A DNA stretch of 64,000 nt from Aeromicrobium wangtongii (GCF_024584515.1 NZ_CP102173.1:496001-560000), one strand, 5' to 3'; positions 34,487-43,449 are shown, counted from the first letter of the stretch. Notes: generated by a model from the sequence alone, not told the origin. Program-made: numbers and translations.

Positions 34487-35812
34487 CTAGGGGTGGGTCG
34501 TCAGGTCGGCGTCCAGTGCGTACCGCCGCAGGAACAGCATGCTGGCCGCGATCAGCACGGCGGGGACGACCGAGAAGCCCAGCGCGATCGCGGTCAGCGC
34601 GCTGTCGGGCTGCTCGGCGCTGCCGTCGGTCGAGGAGACGTAGCCGCCGATGGCCAGCACGAGGGCGAACAGCCCGGGGCCGATCGCCAGTCCGAGGGTC
34701 TCGCCCGCGGTCCAGACACCGGTGAACACCCCGATCCGGTTCTCGCCGGACGTCAGGGCGTCCTCCGCCGCGACATCGGGCAGCATCGCCATCGGGAAGA
34801 CCTGGGCGCCGGCGTAGCCGATGCCGACGATCGCCGCCGCGACGTACACGACCGCGGTCAGCTCGGCGCGGGCCACGAGGAGCAGCAGGGCGCCGACCAC
34901 CAGGAACGTCGAGGCGATCAGGTAGCCCGATCGCTTGCCCCGCCGCGCCGCGTGACGTTCCCACAGGGGCGTCACGAGCAGTGCCGGCCCGACGAAGGCG
35001 GCGAACAGGATCGTGGACGCCGCGGCGCTGTCGAGCAGGTCGTCGGCGACGTACGCGACCCCGGCCAGCATCGCGCCGACCCCCATCGCCTGGAGCACGA
35101 AGGTCAGCAGCAGCACCCGGAAGTCGCGGGACGCCGAGACCAGGCGCAGCTGATCGCGCAGCGTCCCACCCGCCGTCTCGACCCGGTGCTCGGGCGCGTC
35201 GCGGGTCCCGCGCCAGGCCCCGACGACACCGACGACCAGGATCAGCGCGACGTAGGCGCCCATCACCCGGTAGCCCGCCGGTGTCTGCTCGTCACCGAAG
35301 GCGTCGACCACGGCGGGCGCGGTCGCTCCCGAGAGCAGGATCGCCAACGCCAGGACCGCGACCCGCCACGTCATCAGCCGGGTGCGCTCGGCGTAGTCCA
35401 GCGTCATCTCGGCCGGCATCGCGACGTACGGCACCTGGAAGAAGGCATAGGCCGTGGCGCAGGCGAGGAACCACACGACGACCCAGGCGGCGGCCAGCGC
35501 CGGCGGACCGGTGGGACCGGCGAACAGCAGCGCGAAACAGACCGCCAGGGCGAGGCCGCCCTTGAGCAGGAACGGGCGCCGCCGCCCGCCGGGCGCGGGC
35601 GACCGGTCGCTGATCCGGCCGGCGATCGGGTTCAGCACGACGTCCCAGGCCTTGGGCACGAACACGATGACCCCGGCGACCACGGCCGCGATCCCCAGGG
35701 AGTCGGTCAGGTAGGGCAGGAGCAGCAGTCCGGGCACGGTGCCGAAGGTGCCGGTGGCCACGCTGCCGAGGGCGTACCCGCGCCGTACCCCAGGGGTGAG
35801 CGTGTCGGCCAT
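34487..35812 (-). CDS. GPH-type (MFS_2) cation symporter
   Basis: A 441-residue membrane transporter with twelve helices of the glycoside-pentoside-hexuronide family. Typical motifs are VVLNPIAGRISDRSPAPGGR between helices 2 and 3 and AYFFFQVPYVAMPAEM-like sequence (here AYAFFQVPYVAMPAEMTLDY) in the middle. Members carry sugars or other solutes with Na+ or H+. It ends eight bases before the decarboxylase gene, so the two probably form an operon, and the carrier may import the decarboxylase substrate or export its product. Confidence 0.85.
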   Translation of the reverse strand: MADTLTPGVRRGYALGSVATGTFGTVPGLLLLPYLTDSLGIAAVVAGVIVFVPKAWDVVLNPIAGRISDRSPAPGGRRRPFLLKGGLALAVCFALLFAGPTGPPALAAAWVVVWFLACATAYAFFQVPYVAMPAEMTLDYAERTRLMTWRVAVLALAILLSGATAPAVVDAFGDEQTPAGYRVMGAYVALILVVGVVGAWRGTRDAPEHRVETAGGTLRDQLRLVSASRDFRVLLLTFVLQAMGVGAMLAGVAYVADDLLDSAAASTILFAAFVGPALLVTPLWERHAARRGKRSGYLIASTFLVVGALLLLVARAELTAVVYVAAAIVGIGYAGAQVFPMAMLPDVAAEDALTSGENRIGVFTGVWTAGETLGLAIGPGLFALVLAIGGYVSSTDGSAEQPDSALTAIALGFSVVPAVLIAASMLFLRRYALDADLTTHP

Positions 35813-35859
35813 GACCCATGTCTAGCGGACCCGTGGGTCGCCTGTGGGACGATTTCGGG

Positions 35860-37497
35860 ATGAGTGCCACCCTGGTCGCGAAGGCCCTGTCCGGGGGACA
35901 TGCCCACCGAACCCTGTTCGAGGATCTCGACCTGACGGTCGCTCCCGGCGACGTCGTGGGGGTCGTGGGCGCCAACGGTGCGGGCAAGTCGACCCTGCTG
36001 AAGATCCTGGCCGGCGAGATGGCGCCCTTGGCGGGCACGGTCTCCGCAGCGCCGTCCGATGCCTTCATCGGCTGGCTGCCGCAGGAGCACGAGCGGCGCG
36101 AGGGCGAGACGGTCGCCGAGTACCTGGCCCGGCGCACGGGTGCCGCCGCCGCTGCCGAGGCGATGGAGGCCACCGCTGCTGCCCTGGGGTCCGGTGATCC
36201 CGCGGCCGACGACGCCTATGCCACGGCCCTGGACCGCTGGATGGCGTCCGGCGCGCCGGACCTGGAGGACCGTGTGCCGGCGGTCCTGGGTGACCTGCGC
36301 CTCGACGTCGACGGCGATGCGCTGATGACCTCGCTGTCGGGTGGCCAGGCCGCCCGTGTCGGCCTGGCCGCGCTGCTGCTGAGCCGGTTCGACGTGGTGC
36401 TGCTGGACGAGCCGACCAATGACCTGGACCTCGACGGGCTCGAGCGGCTCGAGCGACTGGTCACCGGGATGCGGGCCGGCATCGTGCTCGTCTCGCACGA
36501 CCGCGAGTTCCTGGCCCGGTGCGTGACGCGGGTCGTCGAGCTCGACCTGGCCCAGCACCAGGTGCGCGTGCACGACGGCGACTACGACAGCTTCCTGGCT
36601 GAGCGCGCGGTCGCCCGGCGGCACGCCCGCGAGGCGTACGAGCAGTTCGCGGACACGAAGGCCGATCTGGTCTCGCGGGCCCGGACGCAGCGGGAGTGGA
36701 GCTCGCAGGGCGTCCGCAACGCGATGAAGAAGAATCCGGACAACGACAAGATCCGCCGCCGCGCGCAGAGCGAGTCATCGGAGAAGCAGGGCCAGAAGGT
36801 GCGCCAGATGGAGTCGCGCATCGCCCGGCTCGACGAGGTGGAGGAGCCGCGCAAGGAGTGGGAGCTGCGCTTCGACATCGCCGCGGCACCCCGATCCAGT
36901 GCCGTGGTGGCCACCCTGGACGGCGCGGTCGTGCGGCGTGGGGACTTCTTGCTGGGGCCGGTGTCCGCCCAGGTCGCGGCCGGCGACCGGATCGGCATCA
37001 CGGGCCCCAACGGTGCCGGCAAGACGACGCTGCTGAAGCTGCTGCTCGGTGACCTGGCGCCCGACGAGGGCAGGGCATCCCAGGGGGTCTCGCTCTCGGT
37101 GGGGCAGATCGACCAGGCGCGGTCCGTGCTGCCGGACGACCAGACCCTCGGGGACGCCTTCGAGGCAGCCGTCCCCGACCTGTCGCCTGCCGACGCCCGC
37201 ACCCTGCTCGCCAAGTTCGGCCTCAAGGCCGATCAGGTGGGCAGCCTGGTGGGACGGCTCTCGCCGGGGGAGCGGACGCGCGCGGCGATGGCGTTGCTGC
37301 AGGGTCGCGCCGTCAACGTGCTGGTCCTGGACGAGCCCACCAACCACCTCGACCTGCCCGCGATCGAGCAGCTCGAGCAGGCGCTGGCGGCCTACGAGGG
37401 CGCGTTGCTGCTGGTCTCGCACGACCGGCGGCTGCTCGACAACGTCAGCCTCGACCAGCGCTGGCACGTCGAGGGCGGACGGGTCACGCTGTCCTGA
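35860..37497 (+). CDS. ABC-F family ATPase
   Basis: A 545-residue protein with two ABC domains and no membrane segments. Walker A motifs are GANGAGKST and GPNGAGKTT, signatures are LSGGQAARV and LSPGERTRA, and Walker B motifs are LLDEPTND and LVLDEPTNHLD. The linker between domains (about residues 240-340) is long and charged (QREWSSQGVRNAMKKN). ABC-F proteins act on the ribosome in translation or antibiotic protection. Start at 35860 is six bases after a GACGAT -10-like box. Confidence 0.93.
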   Translation: MSATLVAKALSGGHAHRTLFEDLDLTVAPGDVVGVVGANGAGKSTLLKILAGEMAPLAGTVSAAPSDAFIGWLPQEHERREGETVAEYLARRTGAAAAAEAMEATAAALGSGDPAADDAYATALDRWMASGAPDLEDRVPAVLGDLRLDVDGDALMTSLSGGQAARVGLAALLLSRFDVVLLDEPTNDLDLDGLERLERLVTGMRAGIVLVSHDREFLARCVTRVVELDLAQHQVRVHDGDYDSFLAERAVARRHAREAYEQFADTKADLVSRARTQREWSSQGVRNAMKKNPDNDKIRRRAQSESSEKQGQKVRQMESRIARLDEVEEPRKEWELRFDIAAAPRSSAVVATLDGAVVRRGDFLLGPVSAQVAAGDRIGITGPNGAGKTTLLKLLLGDLAPDEGRASQGVSLSVGQIDQARSVLPDDQTLGDAFEAAVPDLSPADARTLLAKFGLKADQVGSLVGRLSPGERTRAAMALLQGRAVNVLVLDEPTNHLDLPAIEQLEQALAAYEGALLLVSHDRRLLDNVSLDQRWHVEGGRVTLS

Positions 37498-37504
37498 CCG
37501 GAGC

Positions 37505-38941
37505 TCAGACCGGGCGCGGGTTCTTCTCGTGCAGCTCGCGGTCGGCCGTGAGCTCCTCGAGGAAGTTCGACGCCCACACCTCGATGTCGTTCTCCATGAC
37601 CTGCTTGCGCATGGCCTTCATCCGGCGGCTGTTCTCCCGCGGGCTGGCGTTGATCGCGGCCAGCATCATCTGCTTCATGCCGTTGATGTCGTGCGGGTTG
37701 ACCTGGTAGGCCTGCTTGAGCTCGGACGCGGCGCCGGCGAACTCGCTGAGCACCAGCGCGCCGCGGTCGTCGTAGCGGCAGGCCACGTACTCCTTGGCGA
37801 CCAGGTTCATGCCATCGCGCAGCGGGGTCACGACCATGACGTCGGCAGCCCGGTACAGCGCCGCCATCTCGTTGCGGGGATAGGACGCGTGCAGATAGGT
37901 CACGGGCTGCTGGCCGATGCGGCCGACATCGCCGTTGATGCGCCCGACCAGCCGGTTGATGTCGTCGCGCAGCAGCTTGTACTGCTGCACGCGCTCGCGC
38001 GACGGGGTCGCGACCTGGACGAACACGGCATCGTCGACGTGCAACGATCCCTCCTGGATCAGCTCGCCGAAGGCGCGCAGCCGCTGGCGCAGGCCCTTGG
38101 TGTAGTCCAGCCGGTCGATGCCCAGCAGGATCGTCTTGGGATTGCCCAGGCTCTCGCGGATCTCGGCGGCCCGGGCGATGACCTCCGGTGTGCGGGCGAG
38201 CTCCTCGAAGCCCGCGGCGTCGATCGAGATCGGGTACGCCTTGGCCAGCACCGTGCGCCCGTCGGGCAGGTAGACCATGTCGCGGTGGGTCTTGTGCCCG
38301 ACGCGCTGGCGCACCAGACGGACGAAGTTCTGTGCCGCCCCGGGCATCTGGAAGCCGACCAGGTCGGCGCCCAGCAGGCCCTCGAGGATCTCGCGGCGCC
38401 ACGGCAGCTGCTGGAACAGCTCGGCGGGAGGGAACGGGATGTGCAGGAAGAAGCCGATCCGCAGATCGGGCCGCATCTCGCGCAGCATCGCCGGGACGAG
38501 CTGCAGCTGGTAGTCCTGCACCCACACCACGGCATCGGGCTTGGCGACCTCCGCGGCCTTCTGGGCGAAGCGCCGGTTGACCCGGACGTAGGAGTCCCAC
38601 CACTCGCGGTGGAACTCCGGGGGAGCGACGACGTCGTGGTACAGCGGCCACAGCGTCGCATTGGAGAAGCCCTCGTAGTACTCGGCGATCTCGGTCTCGG
38701 ACAGCGGCACGGGCACGAGGTGCATGCCGTTGTGCTCGAAGGGCGCGACCTTCTCGTCGGGCGCTCCGTGCCAGCCGATCCAGGCGCCGCCGTTGCGGAT
38801 CATGACCGGCTCGAGGGCCGTGACGAGTCCGCCGGGGGAGGTGCGCCACAGCGTCTTGCCGGTCGGACTCGCGACACGGTCCACGGGGAGACGATTGGCG
38901 ATCACCACGAAGTCTGCGCTGCCGGCCACCATGGTGCTCAC
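37505..38941 (-). CDS. otsA: Alpha,alpha-trehalose-phosphate synthase (UDP-forming)
   Basis: A 478-residue GT20 enzyme that joins UDP-glucose (or another NDP-glucose) and glucose-6-phosphate. Motifs are VVIANRLPVDR, TSPGGLVTALEPV, AVVWVQDYQLQLVP, LLGIDRLDYTKGL and VTPLRDGMNLVAKEYVACR. It starts with a GTG at 38941. The phosphatase partner otsB is 2 kb away on the other strand. The 3' end is only seven bases from the convergent ABC-F gene. Confidence 0.96.
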   Translation of the reverse strand: MSTMVAGSADFVVIANRLPVDRVASPTGKTLWRTSPGGLVTALEPVMIRNGGAWIGWHGAPDEKVAPFEHNGMHLVPVPLSETEIAEYYEGFSNATLWPLYHDVVAPPEFHREWWDSYVRVNRRFAQKAAEVAKPDAVVWVQDYQLQLVPAMLREMRPDLRIGFFLHIPFPPAELFQQLPWRREILEGLLGADLVGFQMPGAAQNFVRLVRQRVGHKTHRDMVYLPDGRTVLAKAYPISIDAAGFEELARTPEVIARAAEIRESLGNPKTILLGIDRLDYTKGLRQRLRAFGELIQEGSLHVDDAVFVQVATPSRERVQQYKLLRDDINRLVGRINGDVGRIGQQPVTYLHASYPRNEMAALYRAADVMVVTPLRDGMNLVAKEYVACRYDDRGALVLSEFAGAASELKQAYQVNPHDINGMKQMMLAAINASPRENSRRMKAMRKQVMENDIEVWASNFLEELTADRELHEKNPRPV

Positions 38942-38962
38942 CCTAGCGCCGATCGGCGCGCG

Positions 38963-39940
38963 TCACCGGGCGGCGACGCCCACCTGACGAAGGATCTCGT
39001 CCATCTGGCGCTGGATCGAGACCGTCTCGTCCAGGGGGAGCAGTGGCGACTCGGTCAGTCCCGCGCGCAGGCAGGCCGCGACCTCTTCGATCTCGTGGGC
39101 GTAGCCGCGGCCCGTCACGGGAAGCTCGGTGGTCTCCCGCTCGTCCCCGCGCACAAGGGTGAAGCCGTGGGGCTCGTGGAACCGGCCCGGTACCTGGATG
39201 CTGCCCGCGGGGCCCGCGACGACGGCGGTGTTGTCGCCCTGGGCGACCTGGGTCCAGGCGATGCTGGCCACGGCGCCGGACGCATAGGTCAGGGTCGCGC
39301 CGCCGCTGATGTCGATGCCCTGGTCGGACAGGACGCCGGCTGCCGCGATGGTCTCCGGCTCGCCGAGCAGCATGTGCACGAACGACAGGGGGTAGATGCC
39401 CACGTCGAGCAGGGCGCTGGCGCCCAGCGCCGGGTCCCACAACCGGGCCTTGTCGGTCGGCGCGACGAAGCCGAGCTCGGCCCGCACCTGCCGGACGTCC
39501 CCGATCGCGCCGGCGGCCACGATCTCACGCAGCCGGCGGACATTGGGATTGGTGCGGGCCCACATCGCCTCGGCGAAGAACACCCCGTGCCGGCGGGCGT
39601 CGGCGACCAGCGCTGCGGAGTCGTCGGCGTTGAGCGTCAGCGCCTTCTCACACAGGACGTTCTTGCCGGCCTCGAAGCACGGGCGGACGTCCAGGAGATG
39701 GCGCCCGTGAGGGGTGGCGACATAGATGACGTCCACGCCCGGATCGTTCACGAGCTCCTCGTACGAGCCGTGGGCGCGCGCCGCCCCGTGCCGGGCGGCG
39801 AACTGTTGGGCCGCCTCCAGACGCCGGGAGCCCACCGCGGCGAGCTCATTGTCCGGCACGAGGGCCAGGTCCGCGGCGAACTTGTCGGCGATCGAGCCCG
39901 TGGCCAGGATTCCCCATCGGACAGGTGCTGTGGTCGTCAT
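38963..39940 (-). CDS. Gfo/Idh/MocA-family oxidoreductase
   Basis: A 325-residue NAD(P)-dependent oxidoreductase. The N-terminal Rossmann domain starts VRWGILATGSIADKFAADL and has the conserved catalytic segment NVLCEKALTLNADD (EKP-like), and the C-terminal alpha/beta domain covers the rest. Substrates are sugars, inositols or similar polyols; here unknown. The ATG at 39940 is chosen because the upstream extension lacks family sequence. It lies 21 bases before otsA on the same strand and may be co-transcribed with it. Confidence 0.85.
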   Translation of the reverse strand: MTTTAPVRWGILATGSIADKFAADLALVPDNELAAVGSRRLEAAQQFAARHGAARAHGSYEELVNDPGVDVIYVATPHGRHLLDVRPCFEAGKNVLCEKALTLNADDSAALVADARRHGVFFAEAMWARTNPNVRRLREIVAAGAIGDVRQVRAELGFVAPTDKARLWDPALGASALLDVGIYPLSFVHMLLGEPETIAAAGVLSDQGIDISGGATLTYASGAVASIAWTQVAQGDNTAVVAGPAGSIQVPGRFHEPHGFTLVRGDERETTELPVTGRGYAHEIEEVAACLRAGLTESPLLPLDETVSIQRQMDEILRQVGVAAR

Positions 39941-39993
39941 GACACCCACTGTGCCATTGCGCCGACCGAATGACATGGCTGTTATTCATGCCC

Positions 39994-39999
39994 TAGGAT
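39994..39999 (+). promoter_or_regulatory. -10 box before DUF3263 gene (leaderless)
   Basis: TAGGAT lies seven bases before the ATG at 40007. This supports the ATG at 40007 over the one at 39998, which is inside the box. Confidence 0.4.
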
Positions 40000-40006
40000 G
40001 CTGGGC

Positions 40007-40303
40007 ATGAGCGCCGTGGAGAAGTCAGATCCCCAGGGCTCCGCCGTCGCACAGACGTTGTCGGAGCGCGACCGGGAGATCCTGGCGCTCGAGCGGCTCT
40101 GGTGGCAGTACGCCGGTGCCAAGGAGCAGGCGATCCGCGACAAGTTCGACATGTCCGCGACCCGCTACTACCAGGTCCTCAACGCGCTCATCGACCGCGA
40201 GGACGCCCTGGCGTTCGACCCGCTGCTGGTCAAGCGCCTGCGACGCCTCCGTGCGCAGCGCCAGCGCAGCCGCTCGGCCAGGCGCCTCGGCATCGATCTC
40301 TGA
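40007..40303 (+). CDS. DUF3263 helix-turn-helix protein
   Basis: A 98-residue basic protein of the DUF3263 family, found only in actinobacteria. Residues about 15-75 (LSERDREILALERLWWQYAG and on) form three helices resembling a DNA-binding helix-turn-helix, with RYYQVLNALID as the likely recognition helix. The C-terminal 25 residues are Arg-rich. Its conserved neighbour is the LytR_C gene that starts 8 bases downstream, so the pair probably works together in cell-envelope control. Function not established. Confidence 0.85.
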   Translation: MSAVEKSDPQGSAVAQTLSERDREILALERLWWQYAGAKEQAIRDKFDMSATRYYQVLNALIDREDALAFDPLLVKRLRRLRAQRQRSRSARRLGIDL

Positions 40304-40310
40304 TCGCGAG

Positions 40311-40868
40311 ATGGTGGCGCATCGCAAGAACGTGACTCCCGGCAAGGCCTACGTTCCCTCGAGCTGGTTCATCGTGCTGACCGTGATGGTCCTGATCGGC
40401 GGAGCCGGCTGGCTCGGCTGGCTGGTGCTGGACGACGACTCGTCGCCCAGCAGCTCCTCGCCGGCGACGGCCGCGCCCTCGGCGCCGGTCGAGTCCAGCG
40501 AGCCGACCAAGAAGTCGACCCAGAAGCCGTCCAAGCCGGCCGCCACCCCGAAGGCGGACCAGACCCCGAAGCCCTCGCAGGACACTCCCGCCGCGCCCCA
40601 GCGGACGGCACGGGTCTCGGTGCTCAACAACTCCGGCGTGGTGGGGGCCGCCCGGGCGTTCTCGGCCAAGGTCGCCGCCGCAGGCTGGCAGGTCAGCGGC
40701 GTCGGCAACTGGACCGGATCGATCCCGGCCAACACCGTGTACTACCCGGCAGGCCTGGAGGACCAGGCCAGGCTGCTGGCGTCCGAGGTCGGAATCCAGC
40801 GCATCCGCCCCAGCGTCGCGCCCATGCGGATGGACCGGTTGACCGTCATTCTGTCGGGCCAGCAATGA
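40311..40868 (+). CDS. LytR C-terminal domain membrane protein
   Basis: A 185-residue protein with a short cytoplasmic N-terminus (MVAHRKNVTPGKAYVP), one membrane helix (about residues 20-40), a Ser/Pro/Lys-rich extracellular linker and a C-terminal LytR_C domain (VSVLNNSGVVGAARAFSAKV). LytR_C domains occur with LCP proteins that attach glycopolymers to peptidoglycan; alone, the role is unknown. It follows the DUF3263 gene by 7 bases and is followed by otsB 7 bases later, so the three form one operon. Confidence 0.87.
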   Translation: MVAHRKNVTPGKAYVPSSWFIVLTVMVLIGGAGWLGWLVLDDDSSPSSSSPATAAPSAPVESSEPTKKSTQKPSKPAATPKADQTPKPSQDTPAAPQRTARVSVLNNSGVVGAARAFSAKVAAAGWQVSGVGNWTGSIPANTVYYPAGLEDQARLLASEVGIQRIRPSVAPMRMDRLTVILSGQQ

Positions 40869-40875
40869 TCGGAGC

Positions 40876-41682
40876 ATGACCTCGTCCTCAGATGTTCGTG
40901 ATGCTGTCGTCGCCGATCCCGCCGGAACGCTGCTGGCGCTGGACTTCGACGGCACGCTGGCGCACATCGTGGACGACCCGACGCGCGCCTTCGCCCACCA
41001 CGACTCCGTCGAGGCGCTCGCACGGCTCGGCTCGGTGCTGGGACAGATCGCGATCATCACCGGTCGGCCGGTACGCCAGGCACTCGCCCTGGGCGGATTT
41101 GAGGGGCTCTCGGGCCTCGGGAACCTGGTGATCCACGGGCAGTACGGCGCCGAGCGCTGGGCGGCCGCCGACGGTGCGCTCACCCAGCCGGAACGGCCGC
41201 GGGCGATCGTCGAGCTCGCCGCGATGCTGCCCGACTGGCTGGACGAGCGCGGCGCCCACGGCGTGCGGCTGGAGGACAAGGGCATCGCGATCGCGATCCA
41301 CACCCGCGGCATCGATCCCGGTGTCCTCGGCGAGCTGGCCGAGCCGGTCGCCCGGCTCGCGGCGGACCTGGGCCTCGCGGTCGAGCCGGGGCGCCAGGTC
41401 ATCGAGCTGCGCGCGCCCGGGCACGACAAGGGCGACTCGCTCCGCGCGATCGTGGCGGACGTCCGTCCCCGGCAGGTGATCTTCGGCGGTGACGACCTCG
41501 GCGACCTGCCGGCCTATGACGCGGTCGACGAGTTCCGCACCCATGGCGGCGCGGGGCTGCTGATCTGCTCGGCCTCTGAGGAGCAGGACGCGCTCGTGGC
41601 GCGCGCGGACCTCGTGCTCGACGGCCCCGACGCGGTCGCCGAGTGGCTCCAGGCCCTCGCCGACGACATCGCCCCCTCCTGA
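40876..41682 (+). CDS. otsB: Trehalose-6-phosphate phosphatase
   Basis: A 268-residue HAD phosphatase that completes trehalose synthesis. Motif I is LALDFDGTLAHIV, motif II IITGR, the late HDKGDSLRAI holds the lysine motif and VIFGGDDLGDLPA is motif IV. Length fits a stand-alone OtsB. It sits seven bases after the LytR_C gene and is the last gene of that operon; otsA is on the other strand 2 kb to the left. Confidence 0.93.
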   Translation: MTSSSDVRDAVVADPAGTLLALDFDGTLAHIVDDPTRAFAHHDSVEALARLGSVLGQIAIITGRPVRQALALGGFEGLSGLGNLVIHGQYGAERWAAADGALTQPERPRAIVELAAMLPDWLDERGAHGVRLEDKGIAIAIHTRGIDPGVLGELAEPVARLAADLGLAVEPGRQVIELRAPGHDKGDSLRAIVADVRPRQVIFGGDDLGDLPAYDAVDEFRTHGGAGLLICSASEEQDALVARADLVLDGPDAVAEWLQALADDIAPS

Positions 41683-41706
41683 CCCACCCCCGCGCCCCCG
41701 GGGCCC

Positions 41707-41923
41707 GCGGTTTACCACGGTCCCTCGGCAAAGCTCGTCCGCCCACGGCAAATTTCCCGTGGGGGGACGCGGCTTGCCTGTGGCGGACGGCCGCCCGCCA
41801 GCTATCGGCCGAGCCGACGTCCTCCGCCAGCGCTGCCGCGCGTCCTCCCACCGCAAACTGGGTCCGCCCACGGGAAATTTGCCGTGGGCGGACGCAATTC
41901 GCGGAGGGACCGTGGTAAACCGC
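41707..41923. repeat. Long inverted repeat element (62-nt arms)
   Basis: The arms 41707-41768 and 41862-41923 are imperfect reverse complements of each other, beginning GCGGTTTACCACGGTCCCTC on the left and ending in its complement on the right. The inner 32 bases of each arm are themselves palindromic (GTCCGCCCACGG, AAATTT centre, CCGTGGGCGGAC). The 93 bases between the arms contain further partial copies of the GTCC-CCCAC-GCAAA unit in both orientations. No gene overlaps the element. It could be a transposable-type repeat, a protein-binding array or a bidirectional terminator. Confidence 0.75.
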
Positions 41924-42008
41924 CGCCGCGGGGTCCGGATGGTGAGCGGGCGGTGTCCACGATGTGGACCGAGTGGACGCATCGTGAGACGCGCGCGTAC
42001 GCTGACAT
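41924..42008. other. Remaining gap before the riboswitch
   Basis: Together with 41683-41706 this completes the 451-base gene-free stretch between otsB and thrC. I see the inverted repeat, a short GTCCAC-N6-GTGGAC repeat (about 41955-41970), the riboswitch and presumably the thrC promoter, but no gene. Confidence 0.4.
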
Positions 42009-42122
42009 CACTCATCCAGAGGGGTACAGGGACACGGCCCGACGACACCCCAGCAACCAGTCGCAGCACGCGACCAGGTGCTCAATCCGTCCCGGACGAC
42101 AGTCGATCCGGGAAAGATGACC
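42009..42122 (+). promoter_or_regulatory. SAM-I type (S-box) riboswitch upstream of thrC
   Basis: The RNA contains the S-box landmarks in order: TCATCCAGAG, GGGA, CGGCCCGACGAC, CCCCAGCAACC, then AGGTGCTCAATCC, a hairpin and GGGAAAGATGA. The 5' TCATC and 3' GATGA pair as the closing P1 stem. SAM-binding riboswitches usually lower expression when S-adenosylmethionine is high. The P1 3' strand lies directly before the thrC ribosome-binding site, suggesting control of translation initiation. Confidence 0.88.
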
Positions 42123-42133
42123 AGGAGACTCGC

Positions 42134-43405
42134 GTGAGCACGACGACCGCCCAGACATCCACCCGCACGATCCGCGACGGCGCCTTCGGGCACGCCACCG
42201 GGCTGGCCTGCCGCGAGTGCGGTGCGACCCAGGACCTCGGCCCGTACTACGTCTGTCGGGAGTGCTTCGGCCCCCTGGAGATCAGCTACGACTTCCCGGC
42301 CATCACGCGCGAGCAGATCGAGGCCGGGCCCGCCAACATCTGGCGCTACAAGGCCCTGCTGCCCGTGCCCGCCGACATCGAGCTCAGCCCCAACATGGAG
42401 CCGGGCTATACGCGCCTGCTGCGGGCCGACAATCTCGGCCGGGAGCTGGGCATCGCCCGGCTGTGGGTCAAGGACGACAGCACCAACCCGACCAACTCCT
42501 TCAAGGACCGGGTCGTCGCCTGTGCGCTCAGCGCCGCCCGCGAGCTTGGCAGCACGGTCTTCGCGTGCCCGTCGACCGGCAACCTGGCCAATGCGGTCGC
42601 CGCAGCCGGGGCGCGCGCCGGCATCAAGACCGTCGTGTTCATCCCCAGCAACCTGGAGACCCCCAAGCAGGTCAACTCGGCGGTCTACACCGAGAACCTC
42701 GTCGCGGTCGACGGCAACTACGACGACGTCAACCGGCTCGCCGGTGAGATCGCCGGCGAGGAGGACGGCTGGGCGTTCGTCAACGTCAACGTGCGTCCGT
42801 TCTACGCCGAGGGCTCCAAGACCCTCGGCTACGAGATCGCCGAGCAGCTGGGCTGGCGCCTGCCGGACCAGATCGTCATCCCGGTCGCGTCCGGCTCGCA
42901 GCTCACCAAGGTCCACAAGGCCTTCCAGGAGCTCATCAAGCTGGGTCTCGTGGAGGACAAGCCGGTCAAGGTGTTCGGCGCCCAGGCCACCGGGTGCTCG
43001 CCGGTGTCGGCGGCCTTCCGCGAGGGCTGGGACGCCGTCAAGCCCGTCCGGCCGGACACCATCGCCAAGTCGCTGGCGATCGGCAACCCCGCCGACGGCG
43101 TGTACGTGCTGGACATCGTGCGCGAGACGGGCGGCGCGATCGCCGATGTCTCCGACGACGAGGTGCGCGATGCGATCGTGCTGCTCGCGCGCACGGAAGG
43201 CGTCTTCACCGAGACCGCCGGCGGCACGACGGTCGGCGTGCTCAAGAAGCTCGTCGAGACCGGTCAGCTCGATCCCGAGCTGGAGACCGTCGTGATCAAC
43301 ACCGGCCACGGCCTCAAGACGCTCGACGCCGTCACCGACCGCGTCGGTGCGCGCGCGACCATCGCGCCGACGTACGACGCCTTCGTGGCCGCCGGCATCG
43401 CCTGA
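42134..43405 (+). CDS. thrC: Threonine synthase
   Basis: A 423-residue PLP enzyme that converts O-phosphohomoserine to threonine. It begins with a zinc-finger-like LACRECG and YVCRECFGPLE segment, as in long threonine synthases of actinobacteria, then holds the PLP lysine in NPTNSFKDRVV and the phosphate-binding FACPSTGNLANAVAAAGARA. The GTG at 42134 has AGGAGA upstream. The SAM riboswitch in its leader ties threonine supply to methionine/SAM status, since both pathways draw on phosphohomoserine or homoserine. Confidence 0.96.
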   Translation: MSTTTAQTSTRTIRDGAFGHATGLACRECGATQDLGPYYVCRECFGPLEISYDFPAITREQIEAGPANIWRYKALLPVPADIELSPNMEPGYTRLLRADNLGRELGIARLWVKDDSTNPTNSFKDRVVACALSAARELGSTVFACPSTGNLANAVAAAGARAGIKTVVFIPSNLETPKQVNSAVYTENLVAVDGNYDDVNRLAGEIAGEEDGWAFVNVNVRPFYAEGSKTLGYEIAEQLGWRLPDQIVIPVASGSQLTKVHKAFQELIKLGLVEDKPVKVFGAQATGCSPVSAAFREGWDAVKPVRPDTIAKSLAIGNPADGVYVLDIVRETGGAIADVSDDEVRDAIVLLARTEGVFTETAGGTTVGVLKKLVETGQLDPELETVVINTGHGLKTLDAVTDRVGARATIAPTYDAFVAAGIA

Positions 43406-43449
43406 GCGCCCATCCATCGTCTGAACCGCAGTAGCCGTCAAGGAGCATC

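Noticed and set aside
37049..39973. A very long open frame (974 codons) on the plus strand antisense to otsA and the Gfo/Idh gene.
   Set aside because: It is a shadow of GC-rich coding sequence on the other strand; the minus-strand proteins show clear family motifs, this one none.
42009..42122. SAM-IV riboswitch as the class of the thrC leader.
   Set aside because: The order of AGAG, GGCCC, GCAACC and AGGTGCTCAATCC plus the GAAAGATGA end fits the S-box (SAM-I) better, though the two classes share a core and a covariance search would settle it.
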